Shown here in pieces: positions 6,492 to 14,009 of a stretch of 29,772 nucleotides of DNA (positions are counted from its first letter, which is position 1; each line of letters opens with the position of its first letter). A program made the translations under genes and the position numbers. A model generated the notes under the pieces. It was given only the letters and a program-made list of their open reading frames with translations. It was not told where the DNA came from and made no database searches. The stretch comes from Candidatus Galligastranaerophilus gallistercoris. GTDB taxonomy: Bacteria > Cyanobacteriota > Vampirovibrionia > Gastranaerophilales > Gastranaerophilaceae. Location of the stretch: the NCBI GenBank assembly GCA_018710795.1, contig DVJH01000079.1, forward strand, positions 1 to 29,772. The letters are read 5' to 3'.

Positions 6492-7168
6492 GATTTGACG
6501 TCCTTACATTGTTTGATGACATAATAAAAAATTATTGTTCTTATTCAATAATAAAAAGAGCCATTCAAAAAGGAATAATTGAGGTTAACACGGTTAACTT
6601 CAGAGATTTTACCCATGACAAACACAAAAAAGTGGATGACACTCCCTACGGCGGAACATCCGGTATGGTTTTAATGGCGCCGCCCATTTTTGAAGCGTAT
6701 GAATCAATCGAAAAAACGGATGACTTTGAATTTATAATGCTAACTCCGCAGGGCGAAAAATTCAACCATAAAATGAGCGTTGAATTGTCAAAAAAGAAAC
6801 AGTTAATTCTTCTTTGCGGAAGATACGAAGGATTTGACGAAAGAATAAGACTCGGCTTAAAACCGAAAGAAATATCAATCGGCGATTTTATTTTAACGGG
6901 CGGCGAGCTTGGAGCACTATGTATAATCGACAGCGTATCAAGGCAAATTGAAGGAGTTTTGAATAAAAAAGAATCTTCTCTGAATGACAGTTTCTCCGAT
7001 GAACTTTCAGGAATGCTTGAACACCCGCAATATACAAAACCGAGAGAATATCGGGGAATGAAGGTTCCCGAAGTTTTATTAAACGGAAATCATCTTGAGA
7101 TTGAAAATTTTAAAAAAGAACAAAGACTGATTAGAACAAAAATAAGGTGCCCCGACCTTTTAGGCTGA
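6488..7168 (+). CDS. trmD: tRNA (guanine37-N1)-methyltransferase TrmD
   Basis: This 226-residue SPOUT-class enzyme methylates G37 of tRNAs reading codons that start with C, using S-adenosylmethionine, and prevents frameshifting. The N-terminal M-R-F-D-V-L-T-L-F, the V-D-D-x-P-Y-G-G-x-x-G-M-V-L motif, and the trefoil-knot signatures L-L-C-G-R-Y-E-G-F-D-E-R and S-I-G-D-F-I-L-T-G-G-E-L are all present, as is the late E-H-P-Q-Y-T-K-P motif. Where many family members have PYGGGxGM, this one has PYGGTSGM. It starts inside the last codons of rimM (ATGA overlap). There is no terminator directly after it, so read-through into the secreted protein genes downstream is possible. Confidence 0.97.
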   Translation: MRFDVLTLFDDIIKNYCSYSIIKRAIQKGIIEVNTVNFRDFTHDKHKKVDDTPYGGTSGMVLMAPPIFEAYESIEKTDDFEFIMLTPQGEKFNHKMSVELSKKKQLILLCGRYEGFDERIRLGLKPKEISIGDFILTGGELGALCIIDSVSRQIEGVLNKKESSLNDSFSDELSGMLEHPQYTKPREYRGMKVPEVLLNGNHLEIENFKKEQRLIRTKIRCPDLLG

Positions 7169-7228
7169 TTTGTTACATATTTGCATTTTTGCCCCGATTT
7201 TATAAAATCTATAAAAAAAGGGGATTTA

Positions 7229-7717
7229 ATGCATTTTAAAATACTGACGTTGATACTTTCGGTTACTCTTACAATTTCTCCCTCCTTTGCAATCGGGGGT
7301 TATAAATATTCTGACGGCGGCATTTTTTATACAGGCGTGTCGTTTCCCGTTGATGCGGCAAAAATTAAAGACGAAAAAATTGAAAATATAGTAAATACCG
7401 TTGATATTAAAGATACAAACAACTTAATGCATGCAAATTACAAAAGCGATTTTTTGAATAAAGAAAATTTTGATTTTGCCCCGAATAAAACAAAAGAAGA
7501 ATATTTAAAAAAGCCGCAAAAATTAAAAACCGGCATATCATACACGGATAATATTCTCGGGTTTGTGGAAACGGGCGACGGAAGCATACAAAGAGCCGCA
7601 AAGAACGGAAACATCAAAAAAATACACTACATAGATAAAAAAACGATAAAAGTGTATGTTCCTTTTTTTATACCGATTAGAGTTACAAGACATTTAACGA
7701 TAGTTCACGGAGAATAA
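7229..7717 (+). CDS. Secreted TRL-like family protein (long form)
   Basis: From ATG at 7229 (AAGGGG five bases upstream) the product is 162 residues with a clear signal peptide (HFKILTLILSVTLTISPSFA, cut near 20-21). The C-terminal half matches the TRL-like family: F-V-E-T-G-D-G-S-I-Q-R-A-A-K-N-G-x-I-K-K-I-H-Y-I-D, then a hydrophobic beta pair ending in T-I-V-H-G-E. The early G-I-F-Y-T-G-V-S-F-P-V also fits. Between these lies an extra, Lys/Asn-rich stretch of about 50 residues absent from its neighbour. The family is periplasmic or lipoprotein-like, and its function is not established. It is followed one base later by a short paralogue. A TTG codon at 7181 would add 16 residues but would spoil the signal peptide. 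Confidence 0.8.
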   Translation: MHFKILTLILSVTLTISPSFAIGGYKYSDGGIFYTGVSFPVDAAKIKDEKIENIVNTVDIKDTNNLMHANYKSDFLNKENFDFAPNKTKEEYLKKPQKLKTGISYTDNILGFVETGDGSIQRAAKNGNIKKIHYIDKKTIKVYVPFFIPIRVTRHLTIVHGE

Positions 7718-7718
7718 G

Positions 7719-8036
7719 ATGAAAAAGAATTTCAATTTACCGTTAATAGTTTTACTTACAATGTTTATTCAAATTCCCGCAAGCGCAATGGGTCTGTTTT
7801 ATACAAATGCAACATATCCGGTTACGGCAACGGGAAATGAAATAACGGATTTTTCTTCGCTGAAATGCGGAACTTCAAAAACAACAAACGTCCTTTTTCT
7901 CTTTGAAACGGGCGATGCAAGCATAGATAAAGCGGCAAAAGAAGCGGGCATTACAAAAATTACCCATATAGACGTAAACGAGAAATCCGTCTTTATTTTC
8001 TGGAGAAGATTAACCGTTACCGTTTGGGGAGAATAA
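7719..8036 (+). CDS. Secreted TRL-like family protein (short form)
   Basis: This 105-residue protein has a signal peptide (KKNFNLPLIVLLTMFIQIPASA, cut after ASA). The rest is the family core: G-L-F-Y-T-N-A-T-Y-P-V-T-A-T, a middle C-G-T-S-K-T, then F-E-T-G-D-A-S-I-D-K-A-A-K-E-A-G-I-T-K-I-T-H-I-D and a final strand ending V-W-G-E. Its ATG lies one base after the stop of the longer paralogue, with GGAG six bases upstream inside that gene's last codons, so the two are translationally coupled. The pair looks like a tandem duplication that has diverged. It converges on the NrtR-type gene with two bases between stops and no clear terminator. Function unknown. Confidence 0.83.
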   Translation: MKKNFNLPLIVLLTMFIQIPASAMGLFYTNATYPVTATGNEITDFSSLKCGTSKTTNVLFLFETGDASIDKAAKEAGITKITHIDVNEKSVFIFWRRLTVTVWGE

Positions 8037-8038
8037 AG

Positions 8039-8734
8039 CTAGCTGAAAAAATGCCCTCTTTTTGAATCAAGAGTAATCGAATCAAATGAATACAAAGCCG
8101 CAGGGCGCTTTGAACCTGCTTTTGAAAATTCGTTCAATTCGATTAAGATGTTTGAAGCAAGCATTTTCTTTCTGAAATTTCTTTTATCAAGCTCTTTTTT
8201 CAAAATCAGTTCATAAGATTTTTGAAGCTCGGTTAAGGTAAATTTTTTAGGCAGAAGCTGGAATGCAATCGGGCACAATTCCAATCTTTCTCTTGTTCTT
8301 TTAAGCGAATATTCGATAATTTCTTTATGGTCAAATGCCAGAGGCGGCAACTTTTCAACGCTGTACCAGCCGATTTCCGATGCCTGAGATTCATCCGTTA
8401 TTTTAACGTCCAGATCCTCCGCTCTTAAAAGCGCAAAATAAGCACAGGTGATAACCCTGGTATTAGGGTATCTTAAAGGGTCGCCGAATGTATACAGCTG
8501 TTCGAGGTAAATATTTTGAACGTTGGTTTTTTCTTTTAATACACGAAGTGCGGCATCGTCAAGGTTTTCGGATAACCTTATAAAACCGCCGGGGATTGAC
8601 CACCTGCCCCTGAAAGGTTCATTTATCCTTTTTAACAAAAGAACCTTGAGCTTATTTTTTATAATGGTCAAAATAACCACGTCAACCGTGATTTCGTGTG
8701 TTTTTGTTTCCGTAAAAGTTCTGTTTGCACCCAT
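8039..8734 (-). CDS. NrtR-type regulator: degenerate Nudix domain plus C-terminal winged helix
   Basis: The N-terminal 150 residues are a Nudix fold (V-D-V-V-I-L-T-I start, L-L-L-K-R, W-S-I-P-G-G-F). The Nudix box is damaged: after G-G-F and E, the catalytic R-E-x-x-E-E-x-G reads R-V-L-K-E-K-T-N, losing two of the metal-binding Glu positions and the Gly. The second half (from about residue 160) has the winged-helix pattern L-P-K-K-F-T-L-T-E-L-Q-K-S-Y-E and F-R-K-K-M, as in NrtR/NadQ-like repressors that sense ADP-ribose or NAD derivatives. It is therefore likely a transcription factor, not a hydrolase. ATG at 8732-8734 is chosen; a TTG six codons upstream (8752) is possible. The neighbours show no NAD genes, so its target is open. 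It is divergent from the tolC operon. Confidence 0.75.
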   Translation of the reverse strand: MGANRTFTETKTHEITVDVVILTIIKNKLKVLLLKRINEPFRGRWSIPGGFIRLSENLDDAALRVLKEKTNVQNIYLEQLYTFGDPLRYPNTRVITCAYFALLRAEDLDVKITDESQASEIGWYSVEKLPPLAFDHKEIIEYSLKRTRERLELCPIAFQLLPKKFTLTELQKSYELILKKELDKRNFRKKMLASNILIELNEFSKAGSKRPAALYSFDSITLDSKRGHFFS

Positions 8735-8740
8735 ATAATA

Positions 8741-8768
8741 ATCGTAAAACAAACAAATATATTGTCAA
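8741..8768 (-). promoter_or_regulatory. Promoter of the NrtR-type gene
   Basis: On the minus strand TTGACA (plus 8763-8768, 6/6) is followed after 16 bases by TACGAT (plus 8741-8746, 4/6). The expected transcription start, about seven bases on, falls at the A of the ATG at 8734, with no Shine-Dalgarno, so the mRNA may be leaderless. Confidence 0.45.
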
Positions 8769-8844
8769 AACGGCTGCTATAAATGTTGTATTTTGAGCAT
8801 TTTTCATTACCCGAATAAAACAAAAATGATAATATATTTTTGCT

Positions 8845-10257
8845 ATGCATAGAATTTTAACAACACTTTTTTTAATTGCCGCAACAGTAATGCCTTCTTT
8901 TGCAATTGAAGAGATTCAGGCAGGCGATGTTTTAAATCTGGATAAGTGCATTGAAATAGCACTCAGAAATTCACCCTATATAAGCAAAGCAAAAGCTAAC
9001 ATAAGATATTCAAAAGCAAATCTGGGGCAATCAAAATCTGCCTGGGTGCCTTCGATTTCCGCAGGCGCAGGATTTAGCGGCTCGCATTCAAGAGTGGGAA
9101 GAAATAACAGAGACAATAACTACTTCTCGGCAGACGCCATGATAAGCCAGCTTATTTATGATTTCGGAAAAACAAACGCAAGCATAGGCATTCAAAAGTT
9201 TAATACCCTTGCAAGCGAATATGAACTCGAACAAACAATTCTTGAAACCATTCTTGCCGTAAAAGAAGCATATTTTAACGTTCTTGCCGCAAAAGCAAAC
9301 AAAGATATACAGATTCAAAACGTTGAAATTAACGAAAGACAATACGATATGATTAAGTCGTATTATGATGAAGGGATAAGATCAAGAATAGATTTCGTAA
9401 ATGCCGACGTTAACCTCTCAAATGCAAAAATAGATATGTTAAGCGCACAGGACAGATACTGTGATGCCATGGTTCAATTAAACCAATCTTTATATATAAC
9501 AAACAATCCCGATTACTCGATTGCGCCGGTTGAACAATTCAATACGGATGAAATGACGCCCGTAACACATATTCACAGCCACACAACTTTTCATGACCAC
9601 GAAAAACTTCAAAACGACGAGGAAGAAGAAATCACTCTTGAAGGCATAATAAAAGAGAACGAAATCGTAAAAGAGCATAAATTGAACATTTTTGATAAAA
9701 CATTTGATGAAGTTTTAGACATTGCAAAAGAAAACCGCCCCGACCTTAAAACATACATAGCAACCAAAAATTCAATGCAGGAAATGCTTAAATACACAAA
9801 AAGACAATGGTTCCCGGAAATCAGCGCAAACGGCGGATATAATTATATGAGAAATGACGGCACAAACACAAATTCCTTTTCATACGGCGCCGATTTATCG
9901 TTCCCGATGATTAATCCCCTAAGCATTAAATATCAGATAGACGCCGCCAATGCACAATTAGACAGCGCAAACGAAGATATAAGATTAATATATCAAAATA
10001 TTTATTATGACGTGCAGCTTGCTTTATGCGAAACAAAAATATTGGAAAACCAGATTCCTCTGGTATATAACAGAATTACTCAGGCTAAAGAAAACTTTGA
10101 GCTTGCAAACGGAAGATACCTTGAAGGCATAGGAAACTACATTGAACTGCAAGATGCAAGAAGCGCATATTTAAGCGCACAGCAGGAATACGTAAATACG
10201 GTATACCAGTATAATCTTGCGCGTGCAAACCTTGAATTCGTAATGGGGGTAAAATGA
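8845..10257 (+). CDS. tolC: TolC-like outer membrane efflux protein
   Basis: This 470-residue protein has a signal peptide (HRILTTLFLIAATVMPSFA) and two outer-membrane-efflux repeats. The first starts L-N-L-D-K-C-I-E-I-A-L-R-N-S-P-Y near 30, and the second D-E-V-L-D-I-A-K-E-N-R-P-D-L near 290. Both are followed by long Ala/Gln/Asn helices that form the periplasmic tunnel. The C-terminal Y-N-L-A-R-A-N-L-E-F-V-M-G matches the family end. It has no lipobox Cys, so it is TolC-like rather than an OprM-type lipoprotein. An unusual His cluster (H242, H244, H246, H250, H252) followed by an acidic run lies between the repeats. It is the first gene of the eight-gene operon and overlaps macA by four bases. 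A TATATT hexamer (8833-8838) lies 6 bases before the ATG and no Shine-Dalgarno is seen. Confidence 0.93.
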   Translation: MHRILTTLFLIAATVMPSFAIEEIQAGDVLNLDKCIEIALRNSPYISKAKANIRYSKANLGQSKSAWVPSISAGAGFSGSHSRVGRNNRDNNYFSADAMISQLIYDFGKTNASIGIQKFNTLASEYELEQTILETILAVKEAYFNVLAAKANKDIQIQNVEINERQYDMIKSYYDEGIRSRIDFVNADVNLSNAKIDMLSAQDRYCDAMVQLNQSLYITNNPDYSIAPVEQFNTDEMTPVTHIHSHTTFHDHEKLQNDEEEEITLEGIIKENEIVKEHKLNIFDKTFDEVLDIAKENRPDLKTYIATKNSMQEMLKYTKRQWFPEISANGGYNYMRNDGTNTNSFSYGADLSFPMINPLSIKYQIDAANAQLDSANEDIRLIYQNIYYDVQLALCETKILENQIPLVYNRITQAKENFELANGRYLEGIGNYIELQDARSAYLSAQQEYVNTVYQYNLARANLEFVMGVK

Positions 10258-11408
10258 AGAAAAAAATTATATTAATAATTGCGGCATTAATTATGGCGGC
10301 ATTATTATTCTTAATCGGGAAAAAAATATTCTCTTCAAATGATGAATATATAACCGCTCCCTTAAGACGCGCAACAATTACAAAAATAATAGAAGCCTCG
10401 GGCACGATTAACCCGGTTCAAACGGCAACGGTCGGTGCGCAGGTTTCGGGAAAAATAACGGGAGTATACGTTGATTTTAATTCCCCCGTAACAAAAGGTC
10501 AGCTTCTTGCCGAAATCGACACCTCATTATTTCAGGCAAGCGTTGATCAGCAGCGGGCAAGCATTGAAAATTCAAAAGCACAATTAAGAAGACTTGAAGC
10601 AACAACAAATTACGACAAATTAATGTATGAAAGATATAAAAATCTTTTAAAAAAAGGATACGTTTCAAAAGCGGAAGTTGACCAACTGGAAGCAACATAT
10701 CTTGCGGACCTTGCCAACATTCAGGCACAAAAAGCGCAAATAAAACAAAGCGAAGCATCATTAAGAACCGCGGAATCAAATTTGGGATACACAAAAATAA
10801 TCTCACCCGTTGACGGAGTTATTATTTCAAAAAACGTAGAAGTAGGTGAAACCGTTGCATCAAGCTTCCAAACTCCGGAATTATTCTCCGTTGCGGAAGA
10901 CTTAACCGAAATGCAAATTGAAGCAAACGTTTCGGAAGCCGATATAGGAAACGTTTCTGTCGGACAGGAAGCGGATTATACTCTTGACGGATATCCGAAC
11001 GAAGTATTTAAAGGGCACGTGGATCAGGTCAGATTATCCTCAACCAACACATCAAACGTCGTAACATATACGGTTGTAATTTCCGTCAGAAACGAAGATT
11101 TAAAATTAAAGCCCGGAATGACCGCAAATGTATCAATAACGGTTGATAAAAAAGAAAATATCCTGACCGCAATAAACCCCGCCCTGAAATTTACGCCTTT
11201 AGGAAAAGATGTTAAATATGACACACAGGGTATCTGGGTGTTAAAAAATAATAAACCCGTAAGAGTAGACATAGAAACGGGTGTTTACGACGATTCCAAA
11301 ACCGAAATTATTACCGATAAATTAAAAGAAGGTGATATGGTAATAATAGGTAAAAAAGGCATGGAAACCTCAACCGCCAAAGGGATGAGACCGCCGAGGT
11401 TCTTATAA
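10254..11408 (+). CDS. macA: MacA-like periplasmic adaptor (membrane fusion protein)
   Basis: This 384-residue adaptor links an inner-membrane ABC transporter to TolC. It has an N-terminal membrane anchor (about 4-24), then G-T-I-N-P-V-Q-T-A-T-V-G-A-Q-V-S-G-K-I, the first half of the lipoyl domain, which continues into V-T-K-G-Q-L-L-A-E-I-D. A Gln/Ala/Lys-rich alpha-hairpin spans about 95-180, and the second lipoyl half is Y-T-K-I-I-S-P-V-D-G-V-I-I. Beta-barrel (E-A-D-I-G-N-V) and membrane-proximal domains (L-K-E-G-D-M-V-I-I-G near the end) follow. The ATGA overlap with tolC and the one-base overlap with the ATPase show coupled translation. The S-G-K-I / S-P-x-D-G pattern and the partnership with a MacB-type permease favour MacA over RND adaptors. 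Confidence 0.93.
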   Translation: MKKKIILIIAALIMAALLFLIGKKIFSSNDEYITAPLRRATITKIIEASGTINPVQTATVGAQVSGKITGVYVDFNSPVTKGQLLAEIDTSLFQASVDQQRASIENSKAQLRRLEATTNYDKLMYERYKNLLKKGYVSKAEVDQLEATYLADLANIQAQKAQIKQSEASLRTAESNLGYTKIISPVDGVIISKNVEVGETVASSFQTPELFSVAEDLTEMQIEANVSEADIGNVSVGQEADYTLDGYPNEVFKGHVDQVRLSSTNTSNVVTYTVVISVRNEDLKLKPGMTANVSITVDKKENILTAINPALKFTPLGKDVKYDTQGIWVLKNNKPVRVDIETGVYDDSKTEIITDKLKEGDMVIIGKKGMETSTAKGMRPPRFL

Positions 11409-12097
11409 TGTCAGTAATTAGAACGGAACATTTAATTAAAACATATAAAACGGGCGACACGGAGTTTAACGCTCTTGACGATGTGTCGCTCAACGTTGAC
11501 TACGGAGAAATGGTTGCAATCATGGGACCGTCAGGGTCGGGTAAATCAACTTTTATGAATATGATAGGGTGTCTGGACAGACCCACATCGGGAGAATATT
11601 ATCTTGATAACATTAACGTTAAAAATCTCAGCTCCGATGAACTTGCCGAAATAAGAAACTTAAAACTCGGTTTTGTTTTTCAGGGGTTTAACTTAATTTC
11701 AAAAACATCTGCCGTAGAAAACGTTGAACTGCCGATGATATATAAAGGCATAGATGAAATTTCAAGAAGAAAAAAAGCGCTTCAGGCGCTTAAAATCGTA
11801 GGTCTTGAAAAAAGAATACATCATTTCCCGAGCCAAATGTCCGGAGGTCAGCAGCAAAGAGTAGCAATAGCAAGAGCAATAGTAAACGATGCGCCGGTTA
11901 TTCTGGCGGATGAACCGACGGGGAACCTTGACACCAAAACAAGCATCGATGTTATGAATTTTTTTGTCGAATTGAATGAAAAATATAAAAAAACAATCGT
12001 AATAGTAACCCATGAAGACGATATAGCGGAATTTTGCAAAAGAACCGTAAGGTTCAGAGACGGCAAAATCATATCGGATGAGGCCAACAAAAAATGA
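11408..12097 (+). CDS. MacB/LolD-type ABC transporter ATPase
   Basis: This 229-residue nucleotide-binding subunit has Walker A G-P-S-G-S-G-K-S-T (38-46), the Q-loop F-V-F-Q-G-F-N-L, signature S-G-G-Q-Q-Q-R-V-A-I-A-R-A, Walker B V-I-L-A-D-E-P-T-G-N-L-D and the H-loop V-I-V-T-H-E. The T-G-N-L-D and S-G-G-Q-Q-Q-R patterns are those of the MacB/LolD/FtsE branch, which drives lipoprotein, peptide or macrolide movement by mechanotransmission rather than through a membrane channel. In Escherichia coli this domain is fused to the MacB permease; here it is a separate chain. Its ATG overlaps the macA stop by one base (TAATG), and its own stop overlaps the permease start by four (ATGA). Confidence 0.95.
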   Translation: MSVIRTEHLIKTYKTGDTEFNALDDVSLNVDYGEMVAIMGPSGSGKSTFMNMIGCLDRPTSGEYYLDNINVKNLSSDELAEIRNLKLGFVFQGFNLISKTSAVENVELPMIYKGIDEISRRKKALQALKIVGLEKRIHHFPSQMSGGQQQRVAIARAIVNDAPVILADEPTGNLDTKTSIDVMNFFVELNEKYKKTIVIVTHEDDIAEFCKRTVRFRDGKIISDEANKK

Positions 12098-13320
12098 TAG
12101 ACTTTAAATCAACGTTTAAAATGGCGCTTGTGTCGCTCAAAACAAACAAAATGCGCTCATCCTTAACAAGTCTCGGGATTATTATAGGTGTCGGCGCAGT
12201 TATAGTCATGCTTGCAATAGGCTCAGGTGCCAGCACAAAAGTAACAAAAGATATGGAAGCTATGGGCTCTAACCTTTTAACCATCCGCTCAGCCGCCGCA
12301 AATCAATCGGGCGTAAGGCAGGGAATGGGAACAAGACCGAGTTTAACATTAAAAGATACTGCGGCAATCAGAAAATATGTAAGGGGCGTGGAAGCGGTTG
12401 CTCCCGTTTCAAACGGAAGCAAACAAATAGTATACGGCAATCAAAACTGGCAGACAACCGTATACGGCACAACGGCTTCTTATTTAACAATTAAAAACTA
12501 TGAAATTTTAACGGGAAGAAATTTTACGAAAGAAGATATTAAAAACTCCAACAAAGTTGCAATCATAGGCGCAACCGTGGCATCGGAATTATTCGGAGAT
12601 ATGAATCCCGTCGGAAAAACAATAAGGGTGGACGGGGTGCCTTTTAGAATTGCGGGGCTTTTAAAAACAAAAGGTTCAACAGGTCCTTTTGATAACGACG
12701 ATTTGGTTTTCATACCGATTACAACGGCGCAAAAAAAAGTTTTCGGCGTATATTTCCCGGGCACCGTAAATATGATTGTGGTAAAAGCCCAAAATTCGGA
12801 AGTTATGAACTATACGGAAGAAGATATCGACGAAATTCTCACCATTCGCCATAATATAGGAAAAAATCAGGAAAAAGATTTTGAAATAAGAAATTCTGCG
12901 GAATTTCAGGAAAGATTAAAATCAACGGTCAAAACATTTTCAATACTGTTGGGTTCAATTGCCTCGGTTTCGTTGCTGGTGGGCGGCATAGGAATTATGA
13001 ACATTATGCTTGTATCGGTAACGGAGCGCACAAGGGAAATAGGAATAAGAATGGCAATCGGAGCAAGAGCATCGGATATCAGAAAACAATTTTTAATTGA
13101 AGCCTTAATGCTTGCGATAATAGGCGGTCTTATAGGTGTTGTTGCGGGAATAATAACCGCAAAAGCGGTAACGCTTTTTTCCGATTTAACAACCGAAATT
13201 TCGGCATTTTCAATAGTATTATCGCTGAGTTTTTCCGCCATAGTGGGCGTTGTTTTCGGATTTTATCCCGCATATAAAGCTTCTCTTTTAAATCCGATTG
13301 AGGCTCTGAGGTATGAATAA
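12094..13320 (+). CDS. macB: MacB-type ABC transporter permease
   Basis: This 408-residue permease has the MacB/FtsX layout: one N-terminal helix (S-L-T-S-L-G-I-I-I-G-V-G-A-V-I-V), a large periplasmic MacB_PCD domain (about 45-270) with the F-x-I-A-G-L-L-K-x-K-G-S motif, and three C-terminal helices. These include V-S-L-L-V-G-G-I-G-I-M-N-I-M, followed by the coupling motif T-E-R-T-R-E-I-G-I-R-M-A-I-G-A, and the final F-G-F-Y-P-A-Y-K-A-S. The C-terminal N-P-I-E-A-L-R-Y-E is the classical family ending. It works as a dimer with the separate ATPase and the MacA adaptor, taking substrate from the periplasm to TolC. Its stop overlaps the HAD phosphatase start by one base. Confidence 0.95.
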   Translation: MIDFKSTFKMALVSLKTNKMRSSLTSLGIIIGVGAVIVMLAIGSGASTKVTKDMEAMGSNLLTIRSAAANQSGVRQGMGTRPSLTLKDTAAIRKYVRGVEAVAPVSNGSKQIVYGNQNWQTTVYGTTASYLTIKNYEILTGRNFTKEDIKNSNKVAIIGATVASELFGDMNPVGKTIRVDGVPFRIAGLLKTKGSTGPFDNDDLVFIPITTAQKKVFGVYFPGTVNMIVVKAQNSEVMNYTEEDIDEILTIRHNIGKNQEKDFEIRNSAEFQERLKSTVKTFSILLGSIASVSLLVGGIGIMNIMLVSVTERTREIGIRMAIGARASDIRKQFLIEALMLAIIGGLIGVVAGIITAKAVTLFSDLTTEISAFSIVLSLSFSAIVGVVFGFYPAYKASLLNPIEALRYE

Positions 13321-14009
13321 TGCAAAATGAATATATATTCAGCGACTTTGACGGGACGATAACCAAATATGACGCCGTTCATAAATTTATAACAACATAT
13401 TCAAAAGGCGATTGGACAATAGCGGAAAATCTGTGGCTTAAGGGCAAAATGACAACAAAAGAATGCCTTTCGGTTCAGATGAATATGATAAAAGATATAA
13501 AAAAATCCGATTTAAAAGATTTTCTGGATTCGATTGAAATTGACGAAACGTTTATTGAATTTTACAAGCTTGTAAAAAAATATGATAAGACCCTGATTAT
13601 TTTAAGCGACGGATTTGACATTTTTATTGAAGGAGCTTTGAAAAAATATAATTTGGAAAATATAAATTTCTATTCAAACAAGCTTATTATTAAAGAAAAT
13701 AAAGGATATCTGACCTTTGAAACGCAATATCCCTTTATGCAAAAAGACTGCCTTATAGGTTCCGGGAATTGCAAATGCGGCGTAGCCCGTAAATATTCAA
13801 AGAATTATACCTACATAGGAGACGGAATGTCCGACAGGTGCATTGCAAAAAAATCAAGCTTATTGTTTGCTAAAAAAAGTCTTGAAACTTTTTGCATTAA
13901 AGAAAATATTCCCTATTTCCCCTACAAAACATTTCAAGACATCATAGACGCACTTTTTAAGGAGAATTTAAATGCAGACAATGATGTCAAAATCTTTAAC
14001 GGAAGATGA
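13320..14009 (+). CDS. HAD-superfamily phosphatase (subfamily IB, MtnX/SerB-like)
   Basis: This 229-residue protein has the HAD catalytic motifs in order: D-F-D-G-T (nucleophile D9, acid D11), L-S-D-G (95-98), and G-D-G-M-S-D (167-172) with the metal-binding acidics. A helical cap lies between motifs I and II, as in the IB subfamily (phosphoserine phosphatase and MtnX, the methionine-salvage 2-hydroxy-3-keto-5-methylthiopentenyl-1-phosphate phosphatase). Residues C144, C151 and C153 precede motif III in a C-x6-C-x-C cluster, a pattern seen near this position in MtnX relatives. No other methionine-salvage gene is nearby, so the substrate is likely a different phosphorylated small molecule. It is in the exporter operon, sharing one base with the MacB permease and 38 with the aminotransferase gene. 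Confidence 0.82.
   Translation: MQNEYIFSDFDGTITKYDAVHKFITTYSKGDWTIAENLWLKGKMTTKECLSVQMNMIKDIKKSDLKDFLDSIEIDETFIEFYKLVKKYDKTLIILSDGFDIFIEGALKKYNLENINFYSNKLIIKENKGYLTFETQYPFMQKDCLIGSGNCKCGVARKYSKNYTYIGDGMSDRCIAKKSSLLFAKKSLETFCIKENIPYFPYKTFQDIIDALFKENLNADNDVKIFNGR

Noticed and set aside
8037..8044. AGCTAGCT palindrome between the TRL-like and NrtR-type genes as a terminator or site
   Set aside because: It is only eight bases, is not followed by a T-run, and partly overlaps coding sequence.
10254..13320. Assigning the pump as DevBCA, the cyanobacterial glycolipid exporter
   Set aside because: The gene order is adaptor-ATPase-permease rather than DevB-C-A, and motifs fit the general MacAB family; no heterocyst or glycolipid gene is present.
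13320..14009. Methionine salvage enzyme MtnX
   Set aside because: The HAD motifs fit the subfamily, but no other salvage gene (mtnA, B, D, K or W) is nearby, so only the broad family call is kept.
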